Notes under the pieces: model-generated
The model's database searches: none
What the model saw: only the letters and a program-made list of their open reading frames with translations
Told to the model about the DNA's origin: nothing
Part shown: positions 18,688 through 29,724 of the stretch, in pieces
How positions within the stretch are numbered: the stretch's first letter is position 1
How the letters are laid out: the number at the start of each line of letters is the position of its first letter
Assembly (NCBI GenBank): GCA_947625485.1
Contig: CANQOP010000002.1
Location: 62,001-126,000, forward strand
Direction of reading: 5' to 3'
Source: an uncultured Clostridia bacterium
Lineage (GTDB): Bacteria; Bacillota; Clostridia; Oscillospirales; Acutalibacteraceae
DNA: 64,000 bases
Program-made: the position numbers and the translations under genes

Positions 18688-21108
18688 TTATGGTTTTACA
18701 ACTATATTTACAATTCTACCCTTAACATAAATTTCTTTGACAATATTCATTCCGTCGATTGCTTTTGCTACGTTATCGTCGGATTTAGCAAGCTTAAAAA
18801 CCTCGTCCTGCTGTGCGTCAACTGCAACATTTATCTTAGCCTTAATTTTTCCGTTTACCTGTACGGCAATCTCGGTAGTTTCATCTACGCACTTGCTCTC
18901 GTCATATTCGGGCCATTTCTGCTCTGCGACAATTCCGTCTCCTAAAGAGCAAATCTCAAAGATTTCCTCCGTAATATGAGGAGCAAACGGATTTAGAAGA
19001 ATTGCAAAAATTCCAAGCTCTTTCTTATTAATTGAGCCGAAAGCCGTAACATCATTAATAAGAGCCATTAGTGCGGCTATAGCGGTGTTAAACTTGATAT
19101 TTTCTATGTCATCGCCGACCTTCTTTATAGCCTTATTGAACGCTCCTTCAAGCTCAGGGCGTATCTTTTCACCGTCAACAAGAATATTTTGTAAATTCCA
19201 AAAACGCTCAACAAATCTTCGGCATCCTCTTATGCTTGAAGGACTCCACGGAGCCGCTTTTTCAAAGTCGCCGATGAACATTTCATAAAGCCGCATAGTA
19301 TCTGCGCCGTACTCTTCGACAATATCGTCGGGATTAACGACATTACCTCGGGACTTGGACATTTTTTCGCCGTTTTCGCCGAGAATCATACCGTGACTTG
19401 TGCGTTTTGCGTACGGCTCAGGGGTAGGAACAACTCCTAAATCATACAAGAACTTATGCCAGAATCGGCTGTAGAGCAAGTGAAGCGTCGTGTGCTCCAT
19501 ACCGCCGTTATACCAATCAACGGGAGACCAGTATTCGAGAGCCTCTTTTGAGGCTAAAGCCTCGTTGTTATGCGGGTCCATATATCTGAGGAAATACCAC
19601 GAGGAGCCTGCCCACTGCGGCATTGTGTCCGTCTCTCTTAAAGCCTTTCCGCCGCAGCACGGACAAGTAGTATTTATCCAGTCGGTCATTTTAGCGAGCG
19701 GAGATTCGCCCGTATCGGTAGGCTCGTAAGAATCAACCATAGGAAGCTTGAGGGGAAGCTCGCTTTCGGGAATCGGAACAAAACCGCATTTCTCGCAGTG
19801 AACAATTGGGATAGGTTCGCCCCAGTAGCGCTGGCGCGAGAAAACCCAGTCGCGCAGCTTATAGTTCACCTTTGCTCTGCCTATACCCTGCTCGGTAAGC
19901 CACTCAATCATTTTAGCCTTAGCGTCCTCTACGGACAGACCGTTAAGGAAGCCTGAATTTGTAAGTATACCCGAAGCGCAGTCCGTAAACGCCTCTTTCT
20001 GGGCATCTTTTCCGCCTTTTACTACCTCGATAATTGGAAGATTAAATTTTTTGGCGAATTCCCAGTCACGCGTATCGTGAGCAGGAACAGCCATAATTGC
20101 GCCCGTACCGTAAGAAACGAGTACATAGTCGGATACAAAAATCGGGATTTTAGTATTATTTACAGGGTTTATCGCCTCAACGCCATTTAAACGGATACCC
20201 GTTTTATCCTTAGCGACTTCCGTCCGCTCAAAGTCTGACTTTTTTGACGCCTCAATCTGATAAGCCCTTACTTCTTCAATGTTTTCAAGCTTATCCGACC
20301 ATTTCTCAATGAGCGGATGCTCAGGAGAAATAACCATATATGTAGCGCCGAAAAGAGTGTCACAGCGTGTTGTGTAAACGGTGAGTTTATCGCCAGTTGT
20401 AGCGGTAAAATCTACCTCCGCGCCAGTTGAACGTCCTATCCAGTTTTTCTGCTGAGCTTTTACTCTGGGCGGATAATTAACTAAATCAAGGTCGTTTATA
20501 AGTCTGTCTGCATAAGCCGTGATTTTAAGCATCCACTGCGACTTAACCTTGTGGATAACCTCGCTTCCGCACCGCTCGCAAACTCCGTTTACAACTTCTT
20601 CGTTAGCGAGTACGCATTTACAGGAGGTGCACCAGTTAACATTCATTTCTTTCTTATAAGCCAGACCCTTCTTGAAAAGCTGAAGGAAAATCCACTGGGT
20701 CCACTTGTAGTAATCGGGGTCAGTCGTATTTATTTCCCTGCTCCAATCAAACGAAATGCCGAGAGACTGAATTTGCTTTTTAAAACGCTCAATATTTTGC
20801 TTTGTAACAATTTCAGGGTGAATATGATTTTTTATAGCATAGTTTTCTGTCGGCAAACCGAAGGCGTCCCATCCGATAGGATAAAGAACATTGTACCCCT
20901 GTAGTCTCCTCTTGCGTGCTACCGTATCAAGGGCTGTATAAGGTCGGGGATGTCCGACGTGCAGACCCTGACCTGACGGATAAGGAAACTCAATAAGAGC
21001 GTAGAACTTCTCTTTTGCAGTGTCCTCGCTTGCGTGGAACACCCCTTTATCCTCCCATATTTTCTGCCATTTAGCTTCAACTTTTTTGTGGTCGTACCTC
21101 AAAATCAT
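18688..21108 (-). CDS. leuS: Leucyl-tRNA synthetase
   Basis: [52 protein letters not shown]. Start moved to the ATG at 21108 ([15 protein letters not shown]); the 18-aa track extension overlaps rsfS. Confidence 0.97.
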   Translation of the reverse strand: MILRYDHKKVEAKWQKIWEDKGVFHASEDTAKEKFYALIEFPYPSGQGLHVGHPRPYTALDTVARKRRLQGYNVLYPIGWDAFGLPTENYAIKNHIHPEIVTKQNIERFKKQIQSLGISFDWSREINTTDPDYYKWTQWIFLQLFKKGLAYKKEMNVNWCTSCKCVLANEEVVNGVCERCGSEVIHKVKSQWMLKITAYADRLINDLDLVNYPPRVKAQQKNWIGRSTGAEVDFTATTGDKLTVYTTRCDTLFGATYMVISPEHPLIEKWSDKLENIEEVRAYQIEASKKSDFERTEVAKDKTGIRLNGVEAINPVNNTKIPIFVSDYVLVSYGTGAIMAVPAHDTRDWEFAKKFNLPIIEVVKGGKDAQKEAFTDCASGILTNSGFLNGLSVEDAKAKMIEWLTEQGIGRAKVNYKLRDWVFSRQRYWGEPIPIVHCEKCGFVPIPESELPLKLPMVDSYEPTDTGESPLAKMTDWINTTCPCCGGKALRETDTMPQWAGSSWYFLRYMDPHNNEALASKEALEYWSPVDWYNGGMEHTTLHLLYSRFWHKFLYDLGVVPTPEPYAKRTSHGMILGENGEKMSKSRGNVVNPDDIVEEYGADTMRLYEMFIGDFEKAAPWSPSSIRGCRRFVERFWNLQNILVDGEKIRPELEGAFNKAIKKVGDDIENIKFNTAIAALMALINDVTAFGSINKKELGIFAILLNPFAPHITEEIFEICSLGDGIVAEQKWPEYDESKCVDETTEIAVQVNGKIKAKINVAVDAQQDEVFKLAKSDDNVAKAIDGMNIVKEIYVKGRIVNIVVKP

Positions 21109-21116
21109 AACCTCCG

Positions 21117-21470
21117 TTAATCTACTATATCGGTCAAATCTATTTCCCTGCCGTCCTGCCATAGTCGTTCAAGGTCATAGAAATTTCTCGCTTCATCATT
21201 AAAAACGTTTACAATTATATCAACGTAATCAAGCAAAATCCAACTGTCGGAACGATGTCCCTCAATATGATGCACGGGAATACCGATTTGGTCAAGCTGA
21301 TACTCCACCTCGTCGGCGAGAGCTTTAACCTGTGTACTGCTGCGGCCTGTAGCGATAACCATATAATCCGCAAGCACGGTTACATCATTAATCTCAATCA
21401 CTTTTATATCCTGCGCCAGTTTGTCGCTTAGCACCTGCGCAATTTTAATAGCCTGTTCGTAAGTTGTCAT
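21117..21470 (-). CDS. rsfS: Ribosome silencing factor
   Basis: [36 protein letters not shown]...[34 protein letters not shown]. Confidence 0.96.
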   Translation of the reverse strand: MTTYEQAIKIAQVLSDKLAQDIKVIEINDVTVLADYMVIATGRSSTQVKALADEVEYQLDQIGIPVHHIEGHRSDSWILLDYVDIIVNVFNDEARNFYDLERLWQDGREIDLTDIVD

Positions 21471-21473
21471 ATT

Positions 21474-22061
21474 TTAATTTCCCTTTTTCTTTAAATTAAT
21501 CAATATATCATTATAGCAATCAACTGCGTTGCTATGTATCGGAAGTTCTCTTCTGCTCAAATCTTTTATCGTAAATTTAAGCGCATAAAGCATTGCGCTA
21601 TTCAAATCCTCAAACGCCTTTTTTCGCATAACATCTACATCGGGATAATCACGCTCCGCGCTGATAAAGTCGGCAGTGAAAATTACCTTTTCAAGAAGCG
21701 ACATTCCCGCGCGACCCGTGGTGTGGTACCTCACGGAATTAATAATATCTTCGTCGTCAATACCGAGTTCGTTTTGAATATAGACGCTGCCTGCTATCGC
21801 GTGCCAAAGCTTTGAAGAATTTTGCTCAACGGCGTCAAGTATTATACCACCGTCTGCTATAATTTGCAACATTTCATCTTTTTCAATTTCCTTGCAACAG
21901 TCGTGCAATATACCTGCAATTTTAGCCTTTTCTTCGTCTGCGCCGTAAACCTTAGCAAGCCTTACCGCGGACTCTGATACGTTTACGCTGTGTATATAGC
22001 GTCTCTCACCCATTCTACCCTTTATAAGCGAGAGATACTCACTCTTATCCAAAAAAATCAC
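21474..22061 (-). CDS. yqeK: YqeK-family HD hydrolase
   Basis: RYIHSVNVSESAVRLAKVYGADEEKAKIAGILHDCCKEI; YHTTGRAGMSLLEKVIFTADFIS. Confidence 0.93.
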   Translation of the reverse strand: MIFLDKSEYLSLIKGRMGERRYIHSVNVSESAVRLAKVYGADEEKAKIAGILHDCCKEIEKDEMLQIIADGGIILDAVEQNSSKLWHAIAGSVYIQNELGIDDEDIINSVRYHTTGRAGMSLLEKVIFTADFISAERDYPDVDVMRKKAFEDLNSAMLYALKFTIKDLSRRELPIHSNAVDCYNDILINLKKKGN

Positions 22062-22654
22062 GTCCCATATAAATGACAGTTTTTAATATATTCAATAACC
22101 TTTGGAGCAAGAAGATTGTCAACTGTTTCTTTATTTTTAAGCCTTCTTCTTATCAGTGTAGAGCTAACTTCCATAACCTTATGAGACATAACAAAACAGT
22201 TACAGCCTATTTTCTTTAAATTTTCACAATGAACCGAAATGTCATTTCTTTCGCAGTCTCTCGGAACAACGATAACCGACGCGGATTCAAAAATATCCTG
22301 AGGATTTTTCCAGTTTTGAAGTGTAAGAAACATATCCTCTCCGACAATCATAAACAATTGATCATTAGGATATATTTCTTTAAGAGAATTTAAAGTTAAA
22401 TATGTGTAACTATCGCCTTTTCTTTTAATCTCCATATCGGATACTTGTATATTATCCGTATTTTCAAAGGACAGCCTGCACATCTCAAATCTGTGTTCAG
22501 AATCTGCGAACTCCGAATTATCCTTAAGCGGAGTTTGATAAGTAGGCATTATTATAACCTTGTCAAGCTTAAACTCATTTATAACATCGCTTACGAGCTT
22601 GACGTGTCCCAGATGGACAGGGTTAAAGCTGCCGCCGAAAAGAGCTATTCTCAT
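22058..22654 (-). CDS. nadD: Nicotinate-nucleotide adenylyltransferase
   Basis: ALFGGSFNPVHLGHVKL; MIVGEDMFLTLQNWKNPQDIF; VSSTLIRRRL. Confidence 0.96.
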   Translation of the reverse strand: MRIALFGGSFNPVHLGHVKLVSDVINEFKLDKVIIMPTYQTPLKDNSEFADSEHRFEMCRLSFENTDNIQVSDMEIKRKGDSYTYLTLNSLKEIYPNDQLFMIVGEDMFLTLQNWKNPQDIFESASVIVVPRDCERNDISVHCENLKKIGCNCFVMSHKVMEVSSTLIRRRLKNKETVDNLLAPKVIEYIKNCHLYGT

Positions 22655-22953
22655 TTCTTTGTTTTAGGCAGCTTAATAACCGGCTCATCGGGATTAGGTC
22701 GATATAAAACAAATTTAGAGCCGATTACCTGAACTACATCCGCGTTTATGCTGTCCGCAATTTCGTTTGAAGCCTCTCGAGGAGTAATCGGACTGCTCTC
22801 AAGGCATTTGCCTTTTATAATCTCTCGTGCTGTGAGCGCGTCGTCAGCCTGTTTTATAATTTCGTTCGACATTCCGCCCTTACCGATGTAGACTATCGTA
22901 TCTATAGTATTTGCAATACCTCTTAAAAAAGCTCTCTGTTTACTTGTAAGCAT
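22651..22953 (-). CDS. yhbY: YhbY-family CRM-domain RNA-binding protein
   Basis: LTSKQRAFLRGIANTIDTIVYIGKGGMSNEIIKQADDALTAREIIKGKCL. Confidence 0.93.
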   Translation of the reverse strand: MLTSKQRAFLRGIANTIDTIVYIGKGGMSNEIIKQADDALTAREIIKGKCLESSPITPREASNEIADSINADVVQVIGSKFVLYRPNPDEPVIKLPKTKK

Positions 22954-23548
22954 TATTTTCCTCCAAATACTTTGTAAGCTCTGACTGCAACATTCTAAGC
23001 GAATTTCCGCGGTGGCTTACTTTATCCTTTTCCTCAGGCGTGAAATCTCCGAACGACCGTCCTTCATAGAGAAAAATCGGGTCGTACCCGAAACCGCCGT
23101 TTCCCGATGGTTCAAGCGCAATTTCTCCAAAGCATTTTCCCTCGACCTGAATTTTATCACCGTTCGGGAAAACACAGGTGATAGCCGAAACATAGTGAGC
23201 TCCGCGTTTTTCCCGCTCAACATCTCTGAGTTTTTCGAGAATAAGAGCGTTTTTTTCTTCGTCTGTTGAACTCTCTCCTGCAAAACGAGCGGAATATATT
23301 CCCGGTGCGCCGTTAAGAGCATCTATGCAAATTCCCGAATCGTCCGCAATTGCAGGCAGTCCCGTTTTTCGGCAGGCTGCGTCAGCTTTAAGAAAAGAGT
23401 TTTCAGTAAAAGTAGTGCCGTTTTCTTCGACGTCGTCGAGAATTATACCCTCTTGCTTAGCGGTAACCGCCTCTATGCCCAGAGGTTTAAGAATACGCTC
23501 AAGCTCTATCAATTTTTTGGGATTATTAGTAGCAATTATGAACTTCAT
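22940..23548 (-). CDS. rdgB: XTP/dITP diphosphatase
   Basis: MKFIIATNNPKKLIELERIL...TFTENSFLKADAACRKTGLPAIADDSGICIDALNGAPGIYSARFAG...GGFGYDPIF. Start refined to the ATG at 23548. Confidence 0.95.
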   Translation of the reverse strand: MKFIIATNNPKKLIELERILKPLGIEAVTAKQEGIILDDVEENGTTFTENSFLKADAACRKTGLPAIADDSGICIDALNGAPGIYSARFAGESSTDEEKNALILEKLRDVEREKRGAHYVSAITCVFPNGDKIQVEGKCFGEIALEPSGNGGFGYDPIFLYEGRSFGDFTPEEKDKVSHRGNSLRMLQSELTKYLEENNAYK

Positions 23549-23564
23549 AATAACCTCTTTTTTA

Positions 23565-24476
23565 TCAACTGAAATCAAATAAGGCTTTGGAGAAATCGTC
23601 AGGGTCAAATGGCTGTAAGTCGTCAATCTGCTCGCCTACACCTATAAACTTAACGGGCACATCAAGAGAATTCTTTATAGCAAGTACGATACCGCCCTTA
23701 GCAGTACCGTCAAGCTTTGTAAGCACTATGCCTGTTATACCTGTTGCCTCTTTAAAATGCTCAACCTGCGATACAGCATTCTGTCCCGTTGTAGCGTCGA
23801 GAACAAGCAGGATTTCTTTATCCGCGTCAGGCAGCTCGCGGTCAATAATTCTGTTAATCTTTGCAAGCTCGTCCATAAGATGCTTTTTGTTGTGAAGTCT
23901 GCCTGCGGTGTCAGCTATAATGATGTCCGCTCCCCTCGCTTTTGCGGCGGAAATTGCGTCGAATACAACAGCCGCAGGGTCCGAGCCTTCATTCTGCTTT
24001 ATGATTTCACAACCGCTTCTTTCAGCCCAAATATTCAGTTGGTCTATAGCGGCGGCACGGAATGTGTCGGCAGCGGCGAGAAGAACCTTTTTGCCTTCGT
24101 TTTTAAAACGGTTCGCCATTTTACCAATTGTAGTAGTTTTACCGACTCCGTTAACGCCGATAACAAGAATAACGGACGGCTTAGTATTGAGGTTAAGCTC
24201 CTGTCCGCCTTTGAGCATTTCGCTTACTACTTCTTCGAGAAGAACGCGTATCTGTTCGGGGTCGGTTGTGCCTGTTTCTTTAACTCTTTTCCTAAGCTTG
24301 TCGCAGATTTCCTCGGCGGTTGTCATTCCGACATCACCCATTACAAGAAGCTCCTCAAGCTCCTCAAAAAGCTCCTCGTCAATCTTAGTAAAAGATTTGA
24401 GCATTGAGTCAATCTGTCCGATAACACTTTCTCTTGTTTTCTTTAAGCCTTGTTTTATTTTACTGAATAATCCCAT
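23565..24476 (-). CDS. ftsY: Signal recognition particle receptor FtsY
   Basis: [60 protein letters not shown]. Confidence 0.98.
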   Translation of the reverse strand: MGLFSKIKQGLKKTRESVIGQIDSMLKSFTKIDEELFEELEELLVMGDVGMTTAEEICDKLRKRVKETGTTDPEQIRVLLEEVVSEMLKGGQELNLNTKPSVILVIGVNGVGKTTTIGKMANRFKNEGKKVLLAAADTFRAAAIDQLNIWAERSGCEIIKQNEGSDPAAVVFDAISAAKARGADIIIADTAGRLHNKKHLMDELAKINRIIDRELPDADKEILLVLDATTGQNAVSQVEHFKEATGITGIVLTKLDGTAKGGIVLAIKNSLDVPVKFIGVGEQIDDLQPFDPDDFSKALFDFS

Positions 24477-24491
24477 TTAAATCATTCCTTT

Positions 24492-27400
24492 TTATAATCC
24501 GAGTTTCTCCGAAACCTCGCTTGCTCTAAGCTCGAGCAATTTGGAAACGCCCTCGTCCTGCATAGTAACGCCGTAGAGCACGTCAGCCTCTTCCATTGTT
24601 CCGCGTCTGTGCGTTATAAGTATGAACTGAGTTTTTTGAGTAAGATTGCGCACATACTGAGCAAACCTGTCTACATTCACCTCGTCAAGCGCCGCCTCAA
24701 TCTCGTCCATCACGCAGAACGGAGCAGGTCTTACCTTCATAATCGCAAAGTAGAGAGCAATCGCGACAAGCGCTTTCTCGCCTCCCGAAAGAGCTTCAAG
24801 ATGAACTACGATTTTGCCCGGCGGGTGAACGATAATATCAATTCCGCTTGTTAGTATATCCTCCGGGTCTGTAAGAGCGAGCGACGCTGTACCGCCTCCG
24901 AAAAGCTCCTTAAAGGTGTATGTAAAATTGCGGTTAATCTGCTCAAAGCTAACGATAAACTCTTCCTGCATCTGCTTTGTAAGGCCTTTGATGAGCTTTT
25001 CAATTTCTTTCTTTGATTTCTCGACATCATCAACCTGAGCGCTGATAAATTCGTATCTTTCGGAAACTTCCTTGTATTCTTCAATAGCGCTTACATTGAC
25101 CGTGCCGAGCGCCCTTATTTTTCCCTTCAAAGCGTTAAGTCTGCTTTGAGCCTCGGAAATGCTTTCTAACCTGACAGCACTCTCTTCCGCTTCTTTTTTT
25201 GTGAGCTGATATTCCTCCCACAGCTTTGAGATGATGTTATCATACTCCTTCTTTAGGTTAATTCTGCGCTCCTCGAGTCTGGCAAGCTCTCTGCCGGAAA
25301 TTTCTCTTTCGTTATTTTTTTCACGTTCGAGATTTCTTAGCTCTGCGCTGCGTTTCTCAAAAGAATCCTTTTTTAAATTTAAATCTTCAATTTCTTTGTT
25401 TAATGAATTAACCTTAGAATTAAGAACATCAATATCCTTTTGGAGTTCTGAGATTCTCGTCTTTGTGTTACTGATAATATCGTTAAAACCCTCAATTTCA
25501 TTATTTAACTGAGACTTTCGGTTATCTCTGCCCTCTTCGGTCGAAACAGCATAAGCTATTTCAGAATTATAGGTTTCAATATCCTTTTTAGCGGTAACAA
25601 TTTCCAACCTGATATTTTGCAACTGCTCGGACATTTCCTCGCGCCTTGCGGTGAGCTTTGAGCGGTTTCCGGTTATCTCTTCAAGCTGAGCCTCATACTG
25701 TGAGATAGACCAGTTAATATCATCAAGCTGCTCCTTGGCACGCTTCTCATCAATCTTATACTGTTCTATTCTCTCCTTACAATTCTTAACTTCTTTCTCT
25801 GCACCGTCTATAGCCTGCTTCTGCGAATTTAAATCATTTTCGAGAGCTTTTGATTCGGTCAGGACTCTGACCCGCTCCTGCTGTGCTTTTGAAAGGTCGG
25901 CTCTTGTGCCGAGTATCTCTCCCTCAACAGAAGCATACTCCGTTACAGCTTTATCATACTCTACGGCTGCGTCCTCAGCTTTTTTATTTAATTCTTCAGC
26001 TTTAGCCTTGTTTTTAGCTATTTCAGACGCTCTTGAAAGAAGACCAGATTTTTTCCCGAATGAACCGCCCGTAAGCGAGCCTCCTGCGTTTACTACCTGA
26101 CCGTCGAGAGTAACAACCTTAAATCGGTATCCGTATTTTTTAGCAATTACAGTAGCGGCATTTAAATCCTCCGCAACAACAATTCTTCCCAAAAGAGACT
26201 TGAGTATGCTTTCATATTCAGGTTTGCAGTCGCACAAATCGGAAGCTATTCCTATAAATCCGTAACAATCGTCAAGACCGTTTTCATTAAGCGACTTTGG
26301 ACGAATAGTATTCATAGGCAGGAAAGTTGCCCGACCGCCGTCTTTCTTTTTAAGAAATGCAATAGCGCTCTTTGCGTCCTGCTCGGTAGACGTGACAATA
26401 TTCTGCATCGCCGAGCCGAGGGCAATTTCTATCGCAACAGTATACTCGGCAGGAACATTGATAATCCTTGAGACGGGTCCGTGGATACCTTTAAGCTGTC
26501 CTCTATTAGCAGCTTGCACCACGTTCTTAACCGAGTAGGAAAAGCCCTCAAGATTTCTCTCCAGATCCTCAAGCAGCTTAACTTTCCTCAAAACCTCTTG
26601 CGTATCCAGCATAAGATTATCTGCCTGAGTCTTAAGGTCATCGCGTTTTTTTTGTCTGGCGCTTAGCTTTAACTCCAGTCCCTTTATAGAATTTGACAGA
26701 GATTCGACCTCTTCGTTACATTTATCAATCTGCTTTTTATATTTTTCTGACATCTCGAGAGTTGTGTTATACTGCTCAAGCCGCTGGGAATTCGTGCTTA
26801 AAATGCTCTCTATTCTCGCCTGTAGCTCCGTAACGGAGGTCACGCTCGTCATTTGTGTAACTCTCGCGTCGGCTGACTGAGAGGTAAGCTCCGAAAGCTT
26901 CGCGCTAAGAGTCTGGATTTTGTCTCCGCTCCTGCTGGAGTCAATGTTTACAATATTCAGCTTTTCAGAAGTTTCGTTATAAAGCTCTTGTTTTTCCTCA
27001 ATAACAGCCTTGAGTTCTTTTATTTTAGCATGCTTTTCCTCAATACTTGTCAGAGCGTCCTCGGCGTCTGTATCAACCTTTTGAATCTCTTCCTCAAGAC
27101 GTGTTATATTTTCTCTATTGTGAAGAATATCGTTTTCCGCAACCGACACGGAGCTTTTCTTAGAGCTTATCTCGGCAATTATATCGTTAATATTGCTTCT
27201 GATGCTCTCTATATCGGCAGAGTATTCGCCGTTTTTTGCGTAAATACTCTCGATTTCCGCCTGAATATCGTTGAGCGCCTTATCTGCCTCGTCGTGCTGT
27301 AAGCGGGAAATCGAAATTTTATCCTCTTCTTCTTTTAATACTTTATTGCTGTTATTTAGCGTATTAACCCAAAGAGCAATTTCTATATCTTTCTTTTCCT

Positions 27401-28058
27401 CAGAATATTCGAGAAATTTTTCAGCTTTTTCGGACTGCTTTTTAAGAGGACCCACACGTTCCTCCAACTCTGTGACAATATCACGAAGTCTGAGAAGATT
27501 GTCCTCCGTATGCTTTAACTGTCGTTCCGACTCAAGTTTTTTGTATCTGTAGCGCGAGATACCGGCGGCTTCCTCAAATATTTCTCTCCTGTCCTCACTT
27601 TTTGAGGAAACAATACTGTCAATCTTGCCCTGACTTATCATCGAATAACCGTCACGTCCGAGACCTGTGTCCATAAACAGTTCATTTATATCCTTGAGCC
27701 GAACCTGACTGCCGTTTATAAGATACTCGCTCTCTCCGCTTCGATAGTATCTTCTCGTTACAGAGACATCATCGCCGTCGAAAGGCAAAAACCTATCATG
27801 GTTTTCAATGTTCATAGTTACCTCTGCATAACCGAGAGCTTTTCTGTCGTCTGTACCGTTAAAAACCACGTCCTCCATACGAGAGCATCTGAGCGTTTTC
27901 GGAGACTGCTCACCGAGAACCCAGCGTATAGCATCTGTGATATTGCTCTTACCCGATCCGTTAGGTCCTACTACAGTGGTCATACCTGTGTCAAATGTTA
28001 ATTTAGTTTTATCGGGAAATGTTTTAAAGCCCTGAATTTCGAGGGATTTTAACAGCAT
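24492..28058 (-). CDS. smc: Chromosome segregation SMC ATPase
   Basis: VVGPNGSGKSNITDAIRWVLGEQSPKTLR; hinge GVSRI-like region; LSGGEKALVAIALYFA; DEIEAALDEVNV. Confidence 0.98.
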   Translation of the reverse strand: MLLKSLEIQGFKTFPDKTKLTFDTGMTTVVGPNGSGKSNITDAIRWVLGEQSPKTLRCSRMEDVVFNGTDDRKALGYAEVTMNIENHDRFLPFDGDDVSVTRRYYRSGESEYLINGSQVRLKDINELFMDTGLGRDGYSMISQGKIDSIVSSKSEDRREIFEEAAGISRYRYKKLESERQLKHTEDNLLRLRDIVTELEERVGPLKKQSEKAEKFLEYSEEKKDIEIALWVNTLNNSNKVLKEEEDKISISRLQHDEADKALNDIQAEIESIYAKNGEYSADIESIRSNINDIIAEISSKKSSVSVAENDILHNRENITRLEEEIQKVDTDAEDALTSIEEKHAKIKELKAVIEEKQELYNETSEKLNIVNIDSSRSGDKIQTLSAKLSELTSQSADARVTQMTSVTSVTELQARIESILSTNSQRLEQYNTTLEMSEKYKKQIDKCNEEVESLSNSIKGLELKLSARQKKRDDLKTQADNLMLDTQEVLRKVKLLEDLERNLEGFSYSVKNVVQAANRGQLKGIHGPVSRIINVPAEYTVAIEIALGSAMQNIVTSTEQDAKSAIAFLKKKDGGRATFLPMNTIRPKSLNENGLDDCYGFIGIASDLCDCKPEYESILKSLLGRIVVAEDLNAATVIAKKYGYRFKVVTLDGQVVNAGGSLTGGSFGKKSGLLSRASEIAKNKAKAEELNKKAEDAAVEYDKAVTEYASVEGEILGTRADLSKAQQERVRVLTESKALENDLNSQKQAIDGAEKEVKNCKERIEQYKIDEKRAKEQLDDINWSISQYEAQLEEITGNRSKLTARREEMSEQLQNIRLEIVTAKKDIETYNSEIAYAVSTEEGRDNRKSQLNNEIEGFNDIISNTKTRISELQKDIDVLNSKVNSLNKEIEDLNLKKDSFEKRSAELRNLEREKNNEREISGRELARLEERRINLKKEYDNIISKLWEEYQLTKKEAEESAVRLESISEAQSRLNALKGKIRALGTVNVSAIEEYKEVSERYEFISAQVDDVEKSKKEIEKLIKGLTKQMQEEFIVSFEQINRNFTYTFKELFGGGTASLALTDPEDILTSGIDIIVHPPGKIVVHLEALSGGEKALVAIALYFAIMKVRPAPFCVMDEIEAALDEVNVDRFAQYVRNLTQKTQFILITHRRGTMEEADVLYGVTMQDEGVSKLLELRASEVSEKLGL

Positions 28059-29051
28059 TTAATCACCCTTGTCCTTAATTTCAACCTCATATTTTCCGAG
28101 TGTTTCGTCCTTTTCGATAGTTACGTTATACCCAAGACTATTTAGTCTTCGGATATTTGTCTTATTCTGCCCTATTAATTTTGATACAGATTTAGGACTT
28201 ACACATATTACAATATTTTTATTATCAGTCAGCTTGTTTTTAATATTTCTATAAAAAATTTCAGTCTCACACAATTCCTTAAAAGCGGGGTGATAACCAC
28301 ACGAAATCTGATTTTTTATGAGGTCGTTACTGTAGTGGAGACCGACTCGTATCACGTTTATTCCGTTTTTTTCAAACAACGTCATAATATCGGCGCAAAG
28401 TCTGACTGACTGCTCTAAGGTATAAGTCTTATAAGCACCTCTCAAATATAAATCCGCAAGCTCCGTATTTTTCATTACCACTGTCGGATAAATTCTAACG
28501 CACTCCGGCTTTAGCTTAACAAACTCCAAGGCAGTTTTCATATCGCTTTCGGCGGTTGCTTTATATAATCCGGTCATCATCTGCAAGCCTAAATTAAATC
28601 CGTGTTTTTTTATTGTCTTTGCGGCGTTTCTCACATCATCGGAGGAATGTCCGCGATTATTCGCTTTTAGCACTTCATCGCTCATAGACTGCGCGCCAAG
28701 CTCAATGGTAGTTACTTTATAATTCTTTAAAAGATTTAAAACCTCATCATCAATATAATCGGGACGCGTAGATATTCGTATGCCCATAAATTTGTCTATA
28801 TAAGACGTTGCAGCATTAAGCAGGGAGAGCATATACCCTCTGTCAATTGCTGTAAAGCTGCCGCCAAAAAAAGCAATCTCGGAATTATATGTATTTTCAC
28901 CCAGATTATTTATTGCATTTTCAATGGTTTCCTTTACATCTTCTGCCGTCGGCTGATAAGCCTGTCCTGTTATCTCTTTCTGATTGCAGAAAGAACATTG
29001 ATGAGGACAGCCGTTGTGCGGAATAAAAACAGCAACGTTATTGTGCTTAAT
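28059..29051 (-). CDS. Radical SAM protein (Elp3-like/TIGR01212-type architecture)
   Basis: ORF track gives 28059..28832 only. Extending in frame to 29051 adds KHNNVAVFIPHNGCPHQCSFCNQKEITGQAY...EIAFFGGSFTAIDRGYMLS, i.e. the CxxxCxxC cluster motif and GGSFT, with no stop. The only plausible initiator is ATT at 29051, overlapping the rnc TAA. Confidence 0.82.
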   Translation of the reverse strand: MKHNNVAVFIPHNGCPHQCSFCNQKEITGQAYQPTAEDVKETIENAINNLGENTYNSEIAFFGGSFTAIDRGYMLSLLNAATSYIDKFMGIRISTRPDYIDDEVLNLLKNYKVTTIELGAQSMSDEVLKANNRGHSSDDVRNAAKTIKKHGFNLGLQMMTGLYKATAESDMKTALEFVKLKPECVRIYPTVVMKNTELADLYLRGAYKTYTLEQSVRLCADIMTLFEKNGINVIRVGLHYSNDLIKNQISCGYHPAFKELCETEIFYRNIKNKLTDNKNIVICVSPKSVSKLIGQNKTNIRRLNSLGYNVTIEKDETLGKYEVEIKDKGD

Positions 29052-29724
29052 AACCCATCAACTCCAAAGCCTCTCTTGCAGCATTTTGCTCAGCCTCTTT
29101 TTTGCTCCTGCCGCCGCCTTTTCCTATAACATTGCTGTTAAGGCGCACCTCAAAAACAAAGTGCTTATCATGGTCGGGTCCACTCTCGGACACGAGGTTG
29201 TAGTAGAGCTTTTCTCCGGGATTTTTCTGAACAATCTCCTGCAAAGTAGTCTTATAATCCTTAAACGGCTTTTTGCTCTTGCTTTTAAGTTCGGGAACGA
29301 TAAATCTGAGAATATGAGTTGCCGCGTGTTCTATTCCGCCGTCTAAGTATATCGCCGCGATAACCGCCTCGAAAGCGTCCGAAAGTATAGAAGGACGGTC
29401 TGCGCCGCCGCCGTTTTTCTCACCCTTGCTAAGATACAGGTAATCGCCGAGATTAATTTGTTTTGCAAATTTATATAGTGCTTTTTCACACACGAGGGAG
29501 GCTCTTAGCTTTGTAAGTTCACCCTCGGGTAATTCAGGCAGGCTCTCAAAAATATAATCAGCTACAACGATAGAAAGCACAGCGTCTCCCAAAAATTCAA
29601 GTCTCTCGTTGCATTTTATATTCTTATCCCTATGCTCGTTAGCGTAGGAGGAGTGAGTAAGAGCCTCCTGCAATAAAGCCTTTTTTTTAAATCTATAGTT
29701 AATAATATTTTCAAAATCTTTCAT
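29047..29724 (-). CDS. rnc: Ribonuclease III
   Basis: NERLEFLGDAVLSIVVADYIFES; DAFEAVIAAIYLDGG; C-terminal dsRBD. Confidence 0.97.
   Translation of the reverse strand: MKDFENIINYRFKKKALLQEALTHSSYANEHRDKNIKCNERLEFLGDAVLSIVVADYIFESLPELPEGELTKLRASLVCEKALYKFAKQINLGDYLYLSKGEKNGGGADRPSILSDAFEAVIAAIYLDGGIEHAATHILRFIVPELKSKSKKPFKDYKTTLQEIVQKNPGEKLYYNLVSESGPDHDKHFVFEVRLNSNVIGKGGGRSKKEAEQNAAREALELMGY

Noticed and set aside
21109-21162. 18-aa N-terminal extension of leuS
   Set aside because: Overlaps the rsfS 3' end; LeuS conservation starts at [15 protein letters not shown].
21100-22700. Looked for a T-box or tRNA-related leader before leuS
   Set aside because: leuS is internal to a tightly packed operon; no T-box motif or space for one.
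23757-24407. 216-aa plus-strand ORF antisense to ftsY (also 23908..24480)
   Set aside because: Shadow ORFs of a conserved GTPase gene; no recognisable domain or RBS.
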